Shown here in pieces: positions 15,544-23,987 of a DNA stretch of 45,964 nt (position 1 is the first letter of the stretch; every line of letters starts with the position of its first letter). Under the pieces are notes generated by a model that ran no database searches, was not told the origin of the DNA, and saw nothing but the letters and a program-made list of their open reading frames with translations. Source of the DNA: Chthonomonas sp. UBA2391. GTDB taxonomy: Bacteria; Armatimonadota; Fimbriimonadia; Fimbriimonadales; Fimbriimonadaceae. The position numbers and the translations under genes were made by a program. The stretch spans positions 220 through 46,183 of the forward strand of contig DDSL01000126.1 in assembly GCA_002343825.1 (NCBI GenBank). Reading direction: 5' to 3'.

Positions 15544-16149
15544 TCAACTCGCTTCTTCGTCTTCTCGGCGCATCGCCTCGGCACCATCCGAGGTGAGGCG
15601 CGACCACCAGGCGGCCGTCAGTCGATCCAAAGAGGCGAGACGCAGCCCCGAGCGAAAGTTTCCGCCCGCTTCTTGGTGGCTATACATCACCGTGGCAGAG
15701 ATTTCGACCTTGCTTCCTTTGACGTCCAGCGAGCAGCTCACCTTGGTACTCGGCGGAAAGGCGAAAGGGGCCCGGATTCCCATCCCACGAGCAGAGACAT
15801 CGACCAGCTCGGCCATAATCTGCTCGCCCTGGTAGTGAACGATCACACTGCCGTTGAGCAGGGTCCTCGCACCTTCCTTGCTTTCGGCCAGGTGGATTCC
15901 CGACTCGATGAGCACTCGAAGCGATTCGCCCTGTCGATGGAGCACTCGGCAACGGAACTGCGTGTTCCCGATGGGGCTCGAAATCGAACAAATGAACACT
16001 TGATTGGGGGCGGTTACGACCTCATCGTTCATGCTCAGACTCAGGGTGAGCTCGGTACCGTCAACCTCCTGGACCCACCCGGTGATCAGCCCGTCGTGAG
16101 ACGGACCCTTCATCCAATAGCGGTGGCGAATCAGGTCAGAAAGAATCAT
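15544..16149 (-). CDS. PilZ-domain protein with degenerate c-di-GMP motif
   Basis: About 201 residues from the ATG at 16149; an ATG at 16164 is equally possible and neither has a clear ribosome-binding site. Layout: N-terminal YcgR-like beta domain (LITGWVQEVDGTELTLSLS), then PilZ with DVSARGMGI (the D/NxSxxG motif). At the expected RxxxR position the sequence reads RTLLN, so the second Arg is missing and c-di-GMP binding is doubtful. PilZ proteins usually link second messenger levels to motility or surface behaviour. Divergent from the isomerase-like gene at 16232. Confidence 0.8.
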   Translation of the reverse strand: MILSDLIRHRYWMKGPSHDGLITGWVQEVDGTELTLSLSMNDEVVTAPNQVFICSISSPIGNTQFRCRVLHRQGESLRVLIESGIHLAESKEGARTLLNGSVIVHYQGEQIMAELVDVSARGMGIRAPFAFPPSTKVSCSLDVKGSKVEISATVMYSHQEAGGNFRSGLRLASLDRLTAAWWSRLTSDGAEAMRREDEEAS

Positions 16150-16218
16150 AGAGTCGAAGAACATTTCATCTATTGGCAATTCCGAGGCAATAATTGAGCC
16201 AACAACGACCCAAACTGG

Positions 16219-16224
16219 TAACCT
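16219..16224 (+). promoter_or_regulatory. -10-like hexamer TAACCT, 7 nt before ATG
   Basis: TAACCT, then CACGACC, then ATG at 16232. No Shine-Dalgarno sequence lies upstream, consistent with leaderless initiation. Confidence 0.4.
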
Positions 16225-16231
16225 CACGACC

Positions 16232-17119
16232 ATGAATCGTGAAAATCACCGCGATATTCGCATTGGCACTTTGGCGGGAATGCAAGGTTCCCCGGATTAC
16301 CTTCGACAAATATTGCCCCACGGATTTGAATCGTTTGAACTGACCAACTGGCAATCTCTGAAGGGACAAGATCTGGCAGAAACCGCTAAGCAAGTCGCTG
16401 ATGTTTTGGGAGACCAAGCCGTGATCAGCAGTGTCGGAATGTACGGAAATCCCCTCGTCGATGACGAAACCGCCGCCGACTGGCGCAAGCTCATCGAGGG
16501 CGCCCACCTCTTCGGCGCGAACGTCGTCTGCGGATTCGCAGGAGCCCAAGAAGATCGAAGCGTCGAGGAGAACATCCCTCGATTCAAGGAAGTGTTTGGA
16601 GAGCTCGCCAAGGTCGCCGAAGCGTGTGGGGTCAAGATCGCTTTTGAGAATTGCGACATGGGCGGATATTGGGAAAGTCCGAAGTGGAACATCGCCCACT
16701 CGCCCCGAGCTTGGGAGATGATGTTTGATGCCGTCCCCAGCGACGCTCTGGGACTCGAATGGGAGCCGTGCCACCAGATGGTCAGCTTTATCGACCCGAT
16801 CGAGAACCTGCGCAAGTGGGCCCACAAGGTCTACCACGTGCATGGCAAGGATGCCACCGTCGATCATGACGTCGTCCGCGAATATGGCACGCGCAGCGGC
16901 CGCCACGTGGTTTGGCACCGCACTCCGGGCTTCGGCGATACCAACTGGCACAACGTGATCACGATCCTCCGGCAAGCCGGGTTTGTCGGCGCCATCGACA
17001 TCGAAGGTTGGCACGATCCGGTTTACCGTGACGACCTTGAGATGACCGGGCAGGTCTACGCCCTGAATTACCTCAAGGCTTGCCGCGGCGGAGCCTTCGT
17101 TCCGAACCCAACCAAGTGA
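16232..17119 (+). CDS. sugar phosphate isomerase/epimerase-like TIM-barrel protein
   Basis: 295 residues of the AP-endonuclease-2/xylose-isomerase-like TIM-barrel family. Signatures: GANVVCGFAG, VKIAFENCDM (metal-ligand Glu), LGLEWEPCHQM, HKVYHVHGKDA (His ligands), FVGAIDIEGWHD (late Glu/His). Such enzymes interconvert sugars or inositol-type compounds using a divalent metal. Substrate unknown. The following small membrane protein begins within its stop codon (GTGA). Confidence 0.88.
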   Translation: MNRENHRDIRIGTLAGMQGSPDYLRQILPHGFESFELTNWQSLKGQDLAETAKQVADVLGDQAVISSVGMYGNPLVDDETAADWRKLIEGAHLFGANVVCGFAGAQEDRSVEENIPRFKEVFGELAKVAEACGVKIAFENCDMGGYWESPKWNIAHSPRAWEMMFDAVPSDALGLEWEPCHQMVSFIDPIENLRKWAHKVYHVHGKDATVDHDVVREYGTRSGRHVVWHRTPGFGDTNWHNVITILRQAGFVGAIDIEGWHDPVYRDDLEMTGQVYALNYLKACRGGAFVPNPTK

Positions 17120-17406
17120 GCAGCATTCTCCTCGGAATCGCCACGGTATTGATCGGCTGGGGCTCCTTTCTGGTCGCCAGCGCGGCCCTGGACCGCACCG
17201 CGAACCAAGCAACCAAGCTCGGCCGAATCATTCGTGGCGGGATGACCGAGTTCGTCGGGCTCCTTTTTTGGCTTGGCGGATACTATGCCGGGGGAAGCAA
17301 TCAGATCCTGGCCCCCGCTCTGATCTTGGGTCTCGCCATCGGCGGGACCTTGGGCATCTTCCACGTCCTGCTTCGCAATCGCAACGCGGCTCCGCCGCCG
17401 AACTAG
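17116..17406 (+). CDS. small membrane protein, function unknown
   Basis: 96 residues from GTG at 17116, which overlaps the preceding stop (GTGA). Three hydrophobic segments (ILLGIATVLIGWGSFLVASA, MTEFVGLLFWLGGYYAGG, ILAPALILGLAIGGTLGIF). The tail is NAAPPPN. No family recognised. It converges with folP; the two stops share CTAG at 17403-17406. Confidence 0.7.
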   Translation: MSSILLGIATVLIGWGSFLVASAALDRTANQATKLGRIIRGGMTEFVGLLFWLGGYYAGGSNQILAPALILGLAIGGTLGIFHVLLRNRNAAPPPN

Positions 17407-18224
17407 ATCGGGTAGATCCTAGCGATGCAGTCCACCGCCCGCCGGGTGGGCTGCACGTCGTGCGTTCGGATGATCTTGACGCCATGGCACTGCAACTTGC
17501 CTTGAATCGCGAGCGCGCCATCCAACCGGACCTCGAGCGGAGCTGGCTCAAGATCGCTTCCCAAGATCCTTCCGAGAAAGGACTTCCGGCTAATTCCGAC
17601 CAACACCGGATATTGGGTAGCCACCAAAGAGCCAATCTCTCGAAGCAGTTGGATGTTGTGATCGAGCGTTTTGCCAAAGCCGATGCCGGGATCGATCCAG
17701 ATATGGCTTTTGGGAAGTCCCGCGGCGTGGGCCTGGGCCGCCTTGAGGAGCAGATGAGTCTTCACCTCGGTCACGACGTCCATGTAGGCCGGCGATGTTT
17801 GCATCGTGAGAGGCACCCCTTGCATGTGCATGAGGCAGACCGTTGCCTGAGCCTCCACGCAAACCTGCTTCATCTTGGGATCCCCCCAGGCCGAAACATC
17901 GTTGACGATCTTGGCCCCCGCTCGCAGCGCTTCCGAGGCCACCGCCGCCTTCATCGTGTCGATCGAAACAAGTACGCCCTCCCGGGCAAGAGCGGCGACT
18001 ACTGGGATCGTTCGGTCAAGCTCTTCTTGCTCGCCAACAGGCATCGCGCCGGGCCGGGTCGATTCGCCGCCCACATCGATGATGTCGGCCCCGCCTCGCC
18101 ACATCCGCATTCCCGCGTCAAAGGCCAATTCGGGCTTATCGTGCTTTCCCCCGTCATAAAAGCTATCGGGGGTCACATTGAGGATGCCCATGACGGCGGG
18201 ACGCTGCCTTGGCAACTCAACCAT
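17403..18224 (-). CDS. folP: dihydropteroate synthase
   Basis: 273 residues from the ATG at 18224, 5 bp after the lysC stop. All pterin and pABA pocket motifs are present: MGILNVTPDSFYDGG, DVGGESTRPGA, SIDTMKA, IVNDVSAWGD, DPGIGFGKTLDHN, VGISRKSFLG, and RTHDV near the C-terminus. It condenses 6-hydroxymethyl-7,8-dihydropterin diphosphate with p-aminobenzoate in folate synthesis. It is last in the ACT-lysC-folP operon. Confidence 0.97.
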   Translation of the reverse strand: MVELPRQRPAVMGILNVTPDSFYDGGKHDKPELAFDAGMRMWRGGADIIDVGGESTRPGAMPVGEQEELDRTIPVVAALAREGVLVSIDTMKAAVASEALRAGAKIVNDVSAWGDPKMKQVCVEAQATVCLMHMQGVPLTMQTSPAYMDVVTEVKTHLLLKAAQAHAAGLPKSHIWIDPGIGFGKTLDHNIQLLREIGSLVATQYPVLVGISRKSFLGRILGSDLEPAPLEVRLDGALAIQGKLQCHGVKIIRTHDVQPTRRAVDCIARIYPI

Positions 18225-18229
18225 GAGCT

Positions 18230-19582
18230 TTAGCCTACCTGATGCAGCTGGAACATGTCGTGCAGATAGGCAACACAACGTGACAATTCTGACTCAGGGA
18301 TAAGGCATGAGAGAGAGAGATCGCTGTCGCTAGTTTGGAGTACAGAGATTTGCTCGCTCGCTAACCCATTAAGTACCTGATAGAAGATACCGGGCCTTGC
18401 AAGGTATTCCGCGCCAATCAGTGAAACCATGGTGCATCCTTCTGTTAGTTCGATGCGAACCGTTCGAATCGTTCCGAGTGGACCGAGCAATTCTGCTTGA
18501 GTCTCGGCCTCTCGGCTGGGGACTTGGCCGATCTGAAACAGGTAAACGACCGAGGTCGGCCCATCGAGAGGGATCACGAGCCCATCCAGCAGGTCCTTGG
18601 CCGTCGGATACTGCTCGCGCGGCACCGCAAAGCCGATCCCCTGCGGACTCAAGTTCATCATGAAGAGGTTCAGCCCATAGCGCGCCATCATGGCGTAGAC
18701 GCTCGATTCGAGCTGCCGGAGGTGGTCGGGCTCGACATCCCCAAAGTCAAACTGCAGGTAGACGAGCTTGCCCGAGTGGGTTACGCCGGTGATACCTCTT
18801 TTGTTGGCGTCGGCCGTCCGCACGACTTCGGTTCCCGGATCCGAGGAGAACGTACTCTTGACGCGGAGCGGGATGTTGAACCGGTTGGCGATCTCCGCTG
18901 CCCGGGGGTGGAGCACCTTGGCCCCGAGGTGAGCGATCTCTGCTACCTCGTCATAGCTAACCTGCCGTAGAGTCGGGGCGCGAGGCACGTAGTCGGGGTC
19001 GGCGGTCTTGACCCCCTCCACGTCGGTAAAGATCTCGATCGAATGGGCCTTCAGCGCCGCTCCGAGAGCGGCCGCAGTGGTGTCGCTCCCGCCCCGGCCG
19101 AGGGTCGTGAGCTCTCCACCCAGCCAGTTTCCATCGGGAAGGTAGACCCCCTGGAACCCACAGACGACCGGTGTCACCCCCTGTTCCAGGGTCCGGAGCA
19201 GCGTCACCGGGTTGATCCCCACGATCCGAGCATTCCCAAAGACGTCATCGGTCCGGATCCCCGCTTGCCCGCCTCGAAAGGCCCGCCCCGGTCGGCCCAT
19301 GGTCTTGAGCGTGTGGGCAAAGATCACGGCGGAGAGAATCTCTCCGCAAGCCACCATCAGGTCGAGTTCGCGAGCATCGGGCTGGACGGTGGGGTCGATC
19401 TCCTTGAGAACTTGGATCAGCGTATCGGTAGCGTAGGGGGCTCCTCGTCGGCCGATCGCACTGACCACGACGACTGGGCTGAACCCCTGTTCGACCGCGC
19501 TCACGACGCGCAGAGCCGCTTGACCCCGGGCCTCGGGAGTGGCCACGCTGGTACCACCGAACTTCATCACCTTGATCTTCAT
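18230..19582 (-). CDS. lysC: aspartate kinase
   Basis: 450 residues. Catalytic domain: VMKFGGTSV (K7), SAIGRRGAPYATDTL, CGEILSA, GFQGVYLPDGNWLGG, TTLGRGGSDTTAAALGAAL, IFTDVEGVKTADP, VLHPRAAEIA. From ~residue 275 there are two ACT-type regulatory segments (SGKLVYLQFDFGDVEPDH; TEGCTMVSLIGAEYLARPG), so it is probably feedback-regulated by Lys and/or Thr. First step of the aspartate-family amino acid pathway. Overlaps the upstream ACT protein gene by ATGA. Confidence 0.96.
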   Translation of the reverse strand: MKIKVMKFGGTSVATPEARGQAALRVVSAVEQGFSPVVVVSAIGRRGAPYATDTLIQVLKEIDPTVQPDARELDLMVACGEILSAVIFAHTLKTMGRPGRAFRGGQAGIRTDDVFGNARIVGINPVTLLRTLEQGVTPVVCGFQGVYLPDGNWLGGELTTLGRGGSDTTAAALGAALKAHSIEIFTDVEGVKTADPDYVPRAPTLRQVSYDEVAEIAHLGAKVLHPRAAEIANRFNIPLRVKSTFSSDPGTEVVRTADANKRGITGVTHSGKLVYLQFDFGDVEPDHLRQLESSVYAMMARYGLNLFMMNLSPQGIGFAVPREQYPTAKDLLDGLVIPLDGPTSVVYLFQIGQVPSREAETQAELLGPLGTIRTVRIELTEGCTMVSLIGAEYLARPGIFYQVLNGLASEQISVLQTSDSDLSLSCLIPESELSRCVAYLHDMFQLHQVG

Positions 19583-20094
19583 CGGGCCAGGGCCTCCCCG
19601 CTCTTCTCCAGCTCGCTCTGGATCCTCACGGCTCCTTCGGCGGTCGTCACGATCAAGATTCGGTCGTGCATATCCCCGATCTGCTCCAGCGGGGCCCCGG
19701 AGGCGATGGCCAGAGAGACCACCCGGGCGGCAAGGCCCTCCTCGTCGCGCATGTTCACGGCATGAACCAGCAAGATGCTCCGATCGGGCAAAACCGAAAC
19801 CCGCCCGGGGACGCCTTCGAGCGCGCCCTGGATACGTACTGCGTCCTCTTGGGCCACAACACAGCTCAACCCTTCCTGGGTGAACTTGAGAAAGTCGATA
19901 CTGATCCCGCTTTCGCTCAGCCGCCGAAGGACCTCAAGGCGATGGTCAAGCAAGGGCTCGGGAATCTCTTGCACCTGCAACTGGGCAAATCCGGTGCGCA
20001 CCTCCAGATGGCTGATCCCACGTGGGCGCTCAAATTCGAGCTCCGAACGCCCTCCATTGAGGTCGAGGGGAATGGTGATGTTGGCCTGGTCCAC
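19579..20094 (-). CDS. stand-alone ACT-domain protein
   Basis: 171 residues from GTG at 20094 (VDQANITIPLDLNG), 10 bp after the previous stop, with TAGGA about 9 nt ahead; longer in-frame starts lie inside the upstream gene. The C-terminal part holds one or two ACT-like folds (SVLPDRSILLVHAVNMRDEEGLAARVVSLAIASG; RILIVTTAEGAVRIQSEL). The N-terminal half (GISHLEVRTGFAQLQVQEIP) is also beta-rich and may be another. It overlaps lysC (ATGA) and probably modulates or complements aspartokinase, which is inference. Confidence 0.8.
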   Translation of the reverse strand: MDQANITIPLDLNGGRSELEFERPRGISHLEVRTGFAQLQVQEIPEPLLDHRLEVLRRLSESGISIDFLKFTQEGLSCVVAQEDAVRIQGALEGVPGRVSVLPDRSILLVHAVNMRDEEGLAARVVSLAIASGAPLEQIGDMHDRILIVTTAEGAVRIQSELEKSGEALAR

Positions 20095-20104
20095 GATTTC
20101 AGTC

Positions 20105-22135
20105 CTACGGTGTACCGCCCCCAAGGGTCGGCTTGCTGACCTCCAGCAAAAGATCGTTCCCCCACGAGCGCATCGGCCGCAGCTCTCCGGCGACAACAGC
20201 ATCGGCAAACAGCACCAACCAACGCCGGTTGACGTCGGCCATCATCGCCTCTCGCTGCTCGCCCTGATAGGGAACCACCCCCCCGCCGGACCAGTTGCGA
20301 CGCTGGTCTTCGGCGATGTAGCGAAAGTTGATGTAGATGTGGGTGACGCCGAGCTCTCGGTACCGGGCCATCAGGGGCTGGGGAGCGTCGTATTGCTCAA
20401 ATCGGACCAAGGTCGAGTGGCCCGGATTCCCCCATAGGTAGGGGATGTCGAGGTAGTAGCCAAAGACCTCCTCGAACAAAGCGACCTTCGGCTCCTTTTG
20501 GGTCTTGCGGAGCTCTTGGGTCATCTCCTGGGCCGCCTCTGGCCAACCGAAGCCCATGGTCTTGAAATAATCTTCTCTGGTCTGTGTGCCGACCGCGACC
20601 GCCACCCGAGGTTGGGCCTGGATCCAGCCGAGATAAAGGCCGCCATAGGCCACCTGGAGCACGATCAGCCCCGCCAGAGGCACCCGCCACCGCGGATCGC
20701 GGGCAAGGCAAGCCAAACAAACTAGCGAAACTGGGATCAGCGCCGTGGCATAGCGCGATTGCTGACTCAGAAAAAACCATAGGAACATTCCGAGGCCCGC
20801 ACAGGCAAGACCATAGGCCAAAACCGTTTCCCGACGCCCCCGGATGAGCCAAAGGAGGGGGGCGAGGAGGATCACTCCGCCGACAGCGCCAAACGGCAGC
20901 CCGCCCCCGGTCTCTTGACCTGGGTTGACATAGCGCCCGGGCTGATAGCCGAGACCCAAGATCGCATGCGGGATGCGCGTCAGGTCGCGCCCCGATTCGG
21001 TCCGCCCGACGCCAAAGGTCTGCTGTTCGTTGCGATAGATGTCGGCCCGCCACTGATCCCATCCGTCGCCGCCGAGCCGCTCATAGAGGAACGGGTAAAC
21101 CGGGTTGCCCGTGAGGACGACGTTGCGCACCAACCACGGGGACATCCAGCCAATCGCGAGGGCCGCCAAAAGGAGCGGGGGCCCGACCGCGCGAGCGAGC
21201 GATTGACGAGCCACCAGGAGCCCCACGCCAAGGCAAAAACAGACGGCCAGAACGAAAACGAGGCCGGTGTACTTGGTCGCACAAGCAAGGCCGAGAAACA
21301 TTCCGGCAAGCAAAAAGGCCTCGACCTTGGAGGGAGTCTCCGCCGCGTCGGGGCGGAGGTCCGGGGAGGGCAAGTCGGCGGTGAGGGCTTCTGGTTCGGA
21401 CTCCCCGGACCGAGGGCGTGGCTCCGGGCCCCCGCGGCGGAGACCCGCGAGATATTCGCCCGCGTAGAGCATGGCCAATCCGCAAGCTAGCCCGTGGGGG
21501 ATGTCGATGTACCCCGTGCCAGTAAGCCAGACCACCATCGGGATCCCCACAAATCCCCACGCGGCCCAGATCCCCGACCCAACCCGGCGGCGGGCAATGC
21601 CGTAGATGGCCAGCAGCCCAAGGAGCGAGGCAACCACCGTGAAACTTTTGGCGACTGCTTGCGAGTTGGGGGTCACCAAGAACAGCGTGTCGAAGGCAAA
21701 GGGGAAGTAGCTATGGTGAATGAAGGGGATCTCGACGATCCGGCCCGCCTGGAACCACAGCTTCGGGACGGCGAGGTGATAGGCGATCGTGTCCCAGTCA
21801 CTTGAGGTGCTGGGCGCGGCCGCACTGATCACCCCGAAGAATCCCAAAACGAGAAGCGGGATCCAATGCGGGGTAGGCATCGGCGTCGGACCCCGGCGCC
21901 TGTAGCCCCAAATCCCCATTCCAGCCAAAAATCCGATGACCGCCACGGGCACGGCCGCGGCCGTGAACATCCCCAGCAAGAATCCCAAAGTGCCCGCAAG
22001 GCCCAGGCCCAGTAGCCCGGCCACCCCGGCCGCCTCCCACCGGTCCATCCAGCCCAGCCGCCCGGCGCGCAGGCCATCCCCGGCCAAAACCGAGACGACC
22101 AACACCGACAAGACCACGACGAGGACCGAAATCAT
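20105..22135 (-). CDS. GT-C type membrane glycosyltransferase-like protein
   Basis: 676 residues with about 12 hydrophobic segments. The first large loop has the acidic signature of ArnT/PMT-like GT-C enzymes (SSDWDTIAYHLAVPKLWFQ), followed by HHSYFPFAFDTLF. A soluble C-terminal part follows (residues ~530-676). Such proteins move sugars from lipid-phosphate donors to lipids or proteins on the outer face of the inner membrane. Start ATG at 22135 with GGAGG 3 nt upstream, closer than usual. It heads the ACT-lysC-folP unit and is divergent from the ABC permease. Confidence 0.75.
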   Translation of the reverse strand: MISVLVVVLSVLVVSVLAGDGLRAGRLGWMDRWEAAGVAGLLGLGLAGTLGFLLGMFTAAAVPVAVIGFLAGMGIWGYRRRGPTPMPTPHWIPLLVLGFFGVISAAAPSTSSDWDTIAYHLAVPKLWFQAGRIVEIPFIHHSYFPFAFDTLFLVTPNSQAVAKSFTVVASLLGLLAIYGIARRRVGSGIWAAWGFVGIPMVVWLTGTGYIDIPHGLACGLAMLYAGEYLAGLRRGGPEPRPRSGESEPEALTADLPSPDLRPDAAETPSKVEAFLLAGMFLGLACATKYTGLVFVLAVCFCLGVGLLVARQSLARAVGPPLLLAALAIGWMSPWLVRNVVLTGNPVYPFLYERLGGDGWDQWRADIYRNEQQTFGVGRTESGRDLTRIPHAILGLGYQPGRYVNPGQETGGGLPFGAVGGVILLAPLLWLIRGRRETVLAYGLACAGLGMFLWFFLSQQSRYATALIPVSLVCLACLARDPRWRVPLAGLIVLQVAYGGLYLGWIQAQPRVAVAVGTQTREDYFKTMGFGWPEAAQEMTQELRKTQKEPKVALFEEVFGYYLDIPYLWGNPGHSTLVRFEQYDAPQPLMARYRELGVTHIYINFRYIAEDQRRNWSGGGVVPYQGEQREAMMADVNRRWLVLFADAVVAGELRPMRSWGNDLLLEVSKPTLGGGTP

Positions 22136-22147
22136 CTGCCTCCGCAG

Positions 22148-22153
22148 TATATT
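22148..22153. promoter_or_regulatory. overlapping divergent -10 elements (TATATT / TATACT)
   Basis: Rightward: TATATT (22148-22153), GGATCT, then GTG at 22160, a 6-nt spacing suggesting a leaderless start. Leftward on the minus strand: TATACT (22151-22146), 10 nt before the ATG at 22135. The two hexamers overlap, making a near-symmetric bidirectional promoter in a 24-bp intergenic region. Confidence 0.55.
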
Positions 22154-22159
22154 GGATCT

Positions 22160-22945
22160 GTGAAGCGGTACTGGCGCATCTATCGGAGCTTCGTCAGCAG
22201 CTCCCTCACCCGGGAGCTGGAATACCGCGGCAACTTCATCGCCAAGATTCTCCAGAACCTCATTTGGGTCTTCTTCTTTGTGCTCATCGTGGGCGTCATC
22301 TATCGCAATACCGACAACGTCGCCGGGTGGAAAAAGGAGGACATGCTCTTGCTGACGGGAGCCTGCTTTTTGGTCACCGCGATCATTGAGGGGTTCGCGA
22401 TGTCACTGATGGAGGTCCCCGGCAACGTGCGAGATGGCACCCTCGACCTCATCGTTACGCGACCTGTCGATAGCCAGTTTTGGGTGAGCTCGCGCCGGTT
22501 CAACTTTGATCGCTTGGGCGTCTTGGCCGTGGCCTTGGGAATGGTGATTTACTACGGCAGCACTCGCAATCCGGCCCCTGACCTCGTTCAGTGGGTTGCC
22601 TTTGCGGTTCTGACCTTGTGCGCAATCGCGCTCTACTACTCGCTAAACCTCTTCTTCATGACCCTGGGAATCTATTGGGTCAAGGTCGATAACCTTTGGG
22701 TGCTCGGTGAGACCACGATGCAGGTCAGCCGGTACCCGATCGACATCTACGGGGTCGCGGCCCGGCGTTTCTTTTTCTTCTATCTGCCGCTGGCGTTCTT
22801 TGCTAGTGCTCCGGTGTCGCAGATTAGAGGAGAGGTCGCCTGGACCACTGTAGCCGGGGGCGTTGCCTGGGCGGCCTTTGGGCTCACCGCGTCAAGGATG
22901 TTCTGGAGACACGCCATGCGCAGCTACTCCAGCGCGAGCAGCTAA
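22160..22945 (+). CDS. ABC-2 family permease (PF06182-like)
   Basis: 261 residues, start GTG. Six hydrophobic segments and family features: YRSFVSSSLTRELEYRGNFI, FFVLIVGVIYRNT, DGTLDLIVTRPVDSQFWVS, LFFMTLGIYWVKVDNLW, YPIDIYGVAARRFFFFYLPL. PF06182 proteins usually work as pairs with a dedicated ATPase; neither partner is adjacent here, so they must be elsewhere or the exporter ATPase is shared. Confidence 0.85.
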   Translation: MKRYWRIYRSFVSSSLTRELEYRGNFIAKILQNLIWVFFFVLIVGVIYRNTDNVAGWKKEDMLLLTGACFLVTAIIEGFAMSLMEVPGNVRDGTLDLIVTRPVDSQFWVSSRRFNFDRLGVLAVALGMVIYYGSTRNPAPDLVQWVAFAVLTLCAIALYYSLNLFFMTLGIYWVKVDNLWVLGETTMQVSRYPIDIYGVAARRFFFFYLPLAFFASAPVSQIRGEVAWTTVAGGVAWAAFGLTASRMFWRHAMRSYSSASS

Positions 22946-22951
22946 ATAAAG

Positions 22952-22989
22952 ATAGGTCCTATAAGTCTTATAAGACCTATAGGACCTAT
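22952..22989. repeat. 38-bp near-perfect palindrome between convergent genes
   Basis: The 38 bases equal their own reverse complement except at one symmetric pair. They are built from CCTAT/ATAGG-type units (ATAGGTCCTATA ... TATAGGACCTAT), and a further related unit (GAGGCCTAT) follows to 22998. It lies between the stops at 22945 and 23007 of two convergent genes, so it is probably a bidirectional terminator or an intergenic palindromic repeat. No T-run is present. Confidence 0.85.
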
Positions 22990-23006
22990 GAGGCCTATCC
23001 CTTCCC

Positions 23007-23987
23007 TTACTTCAGCTTTTGAACGGCTTCGATGACGTCGTTCTCGTTGGGAATGCAGAGCAGTTCCAGCGAGCGGACGTAGGGCATCGGGACGTTGAGG
23101 CCACCGACTCGACCGACCGGGGCATCCAGGTCGTCGAAGCAGTGCTCGCCGATCCGCGAGGCGATTTCAGCCCCGAATCCACCCGACTTCCAGTCCTCGT
23201 AGACCACCACCGCACGGTGGGTCTTGCGAACGGAGTTGAAGATCGTCTCTTCGTCAAGCGGCAACAGCGAGCGAACGTCCACCACTTCGGCGGAGATGCC
23301 TTGCTCAGCCAGCTTTTCGGCGGCAGCCAGCGAAACGTGGACCATTCGGCTATAGGCAATCAACGAGAGGTCGGTGCCTTCGCGGACCACGTTGGCCTTG
23401 CCAAAGGGGATACTCAGCTTTTCGCCGGTGCGGACTTCGCCCTTCATGGCATAGAGGCCGGGGTTCTCGGTAAAGATGACCGGATTGTCATCGGCGATGG
23501 CCGTCCGGAGCATTCCGTAGGCGTCTTCGGCGAAAGCCGGGGCCACGACCTTCAGACCAGGAACGTGGGCGTACCAACCTTCCATGCTGTGGCTATGCTG
23601 GGCGCTGAGCTGGTTGGCGGCACCGCCGGGGCCTCGGATGACGAGCGGGACACTGACTTGGCCACCGGTCATGTAATACATCTTGGCCGCGTGGTTGATG
23701 GTTTGGTCCAGGGCGAGAATGCTGAAGGACATGGTCATCATTTCCACGATCGGTCGCAGTCCGGTCATGGCCGCTCCGGTCGCGATCCCAACGATTCCAG
23801 GTTCCACGATCGGGGTGTCGATGATCCGGCGGGGGCCATACTTGTCGAAGAGCCCCTGGGTGACCCGGAAGGTTCCTTGGTAGCGCCCGATGTCTTCGCC
23901 CATGACAAACACGTTGTCGTCGGCGTCCATCTCCTCGATGATGCAGGTGCGAATCGCTTCGCGGTAAGTCAGAGTTTCGATAGGCAT
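23007..23987 (-). CDS. pdhB: pyruvate dehydrogenase E1 component, beta subunit
   Basis: 326 residues from the ATG at 23987, which overlaps the E1-alpha stop by one base (TAATG). Transketolase-like pyrimidine-binding domain (residues 1-180: VMGEDIGRYQGTFRVTQGL, DTPIVEPGIVGIATGAAMTG, IRGPGGAANQLSAQHSHS) and C-terminal domain (VVDVRSLLPLDEETI, ENDVIEAVQKL). The HSHSMEGWYAHVPGLKVV stretch is typical of E1-beta/AcoB. With E1-alpha it decarboxylates pyruvate or a related 2-oxoacid; E2/E3 genes are not in the window, so the exact substrate is not proven. Confidence 0.93.
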   Translation of the reverse strand: MPIETLTYREAIRTCIIEEMDADDNVFVMGEDIGRYQGTFRVTQGLFDKYGPRRIIDTPIVEPGIVGIATGAAMTGLRPIVEMMTMSFSILALDQTINHAAKMYYMTGGQVSVPLVIRGPGGAANQLSAQHSHSMEGWYAHVPGLKVVAPAFAEDAYGMLRTAIADDNPVIFTENPGLYAMKGEVRTGEKLSIPFGKANVVREGTDLSLIAYSRMVHVSLAAAEKLAEQGISAEVVDVRSLLPLDEETIFNSVRKTHRAVVVYEDWKSGGFGAEIASRIGEHCFDDLDAPVGRVGGLNVPMPYVRSLELLCIPNENDVIEAVQKLK

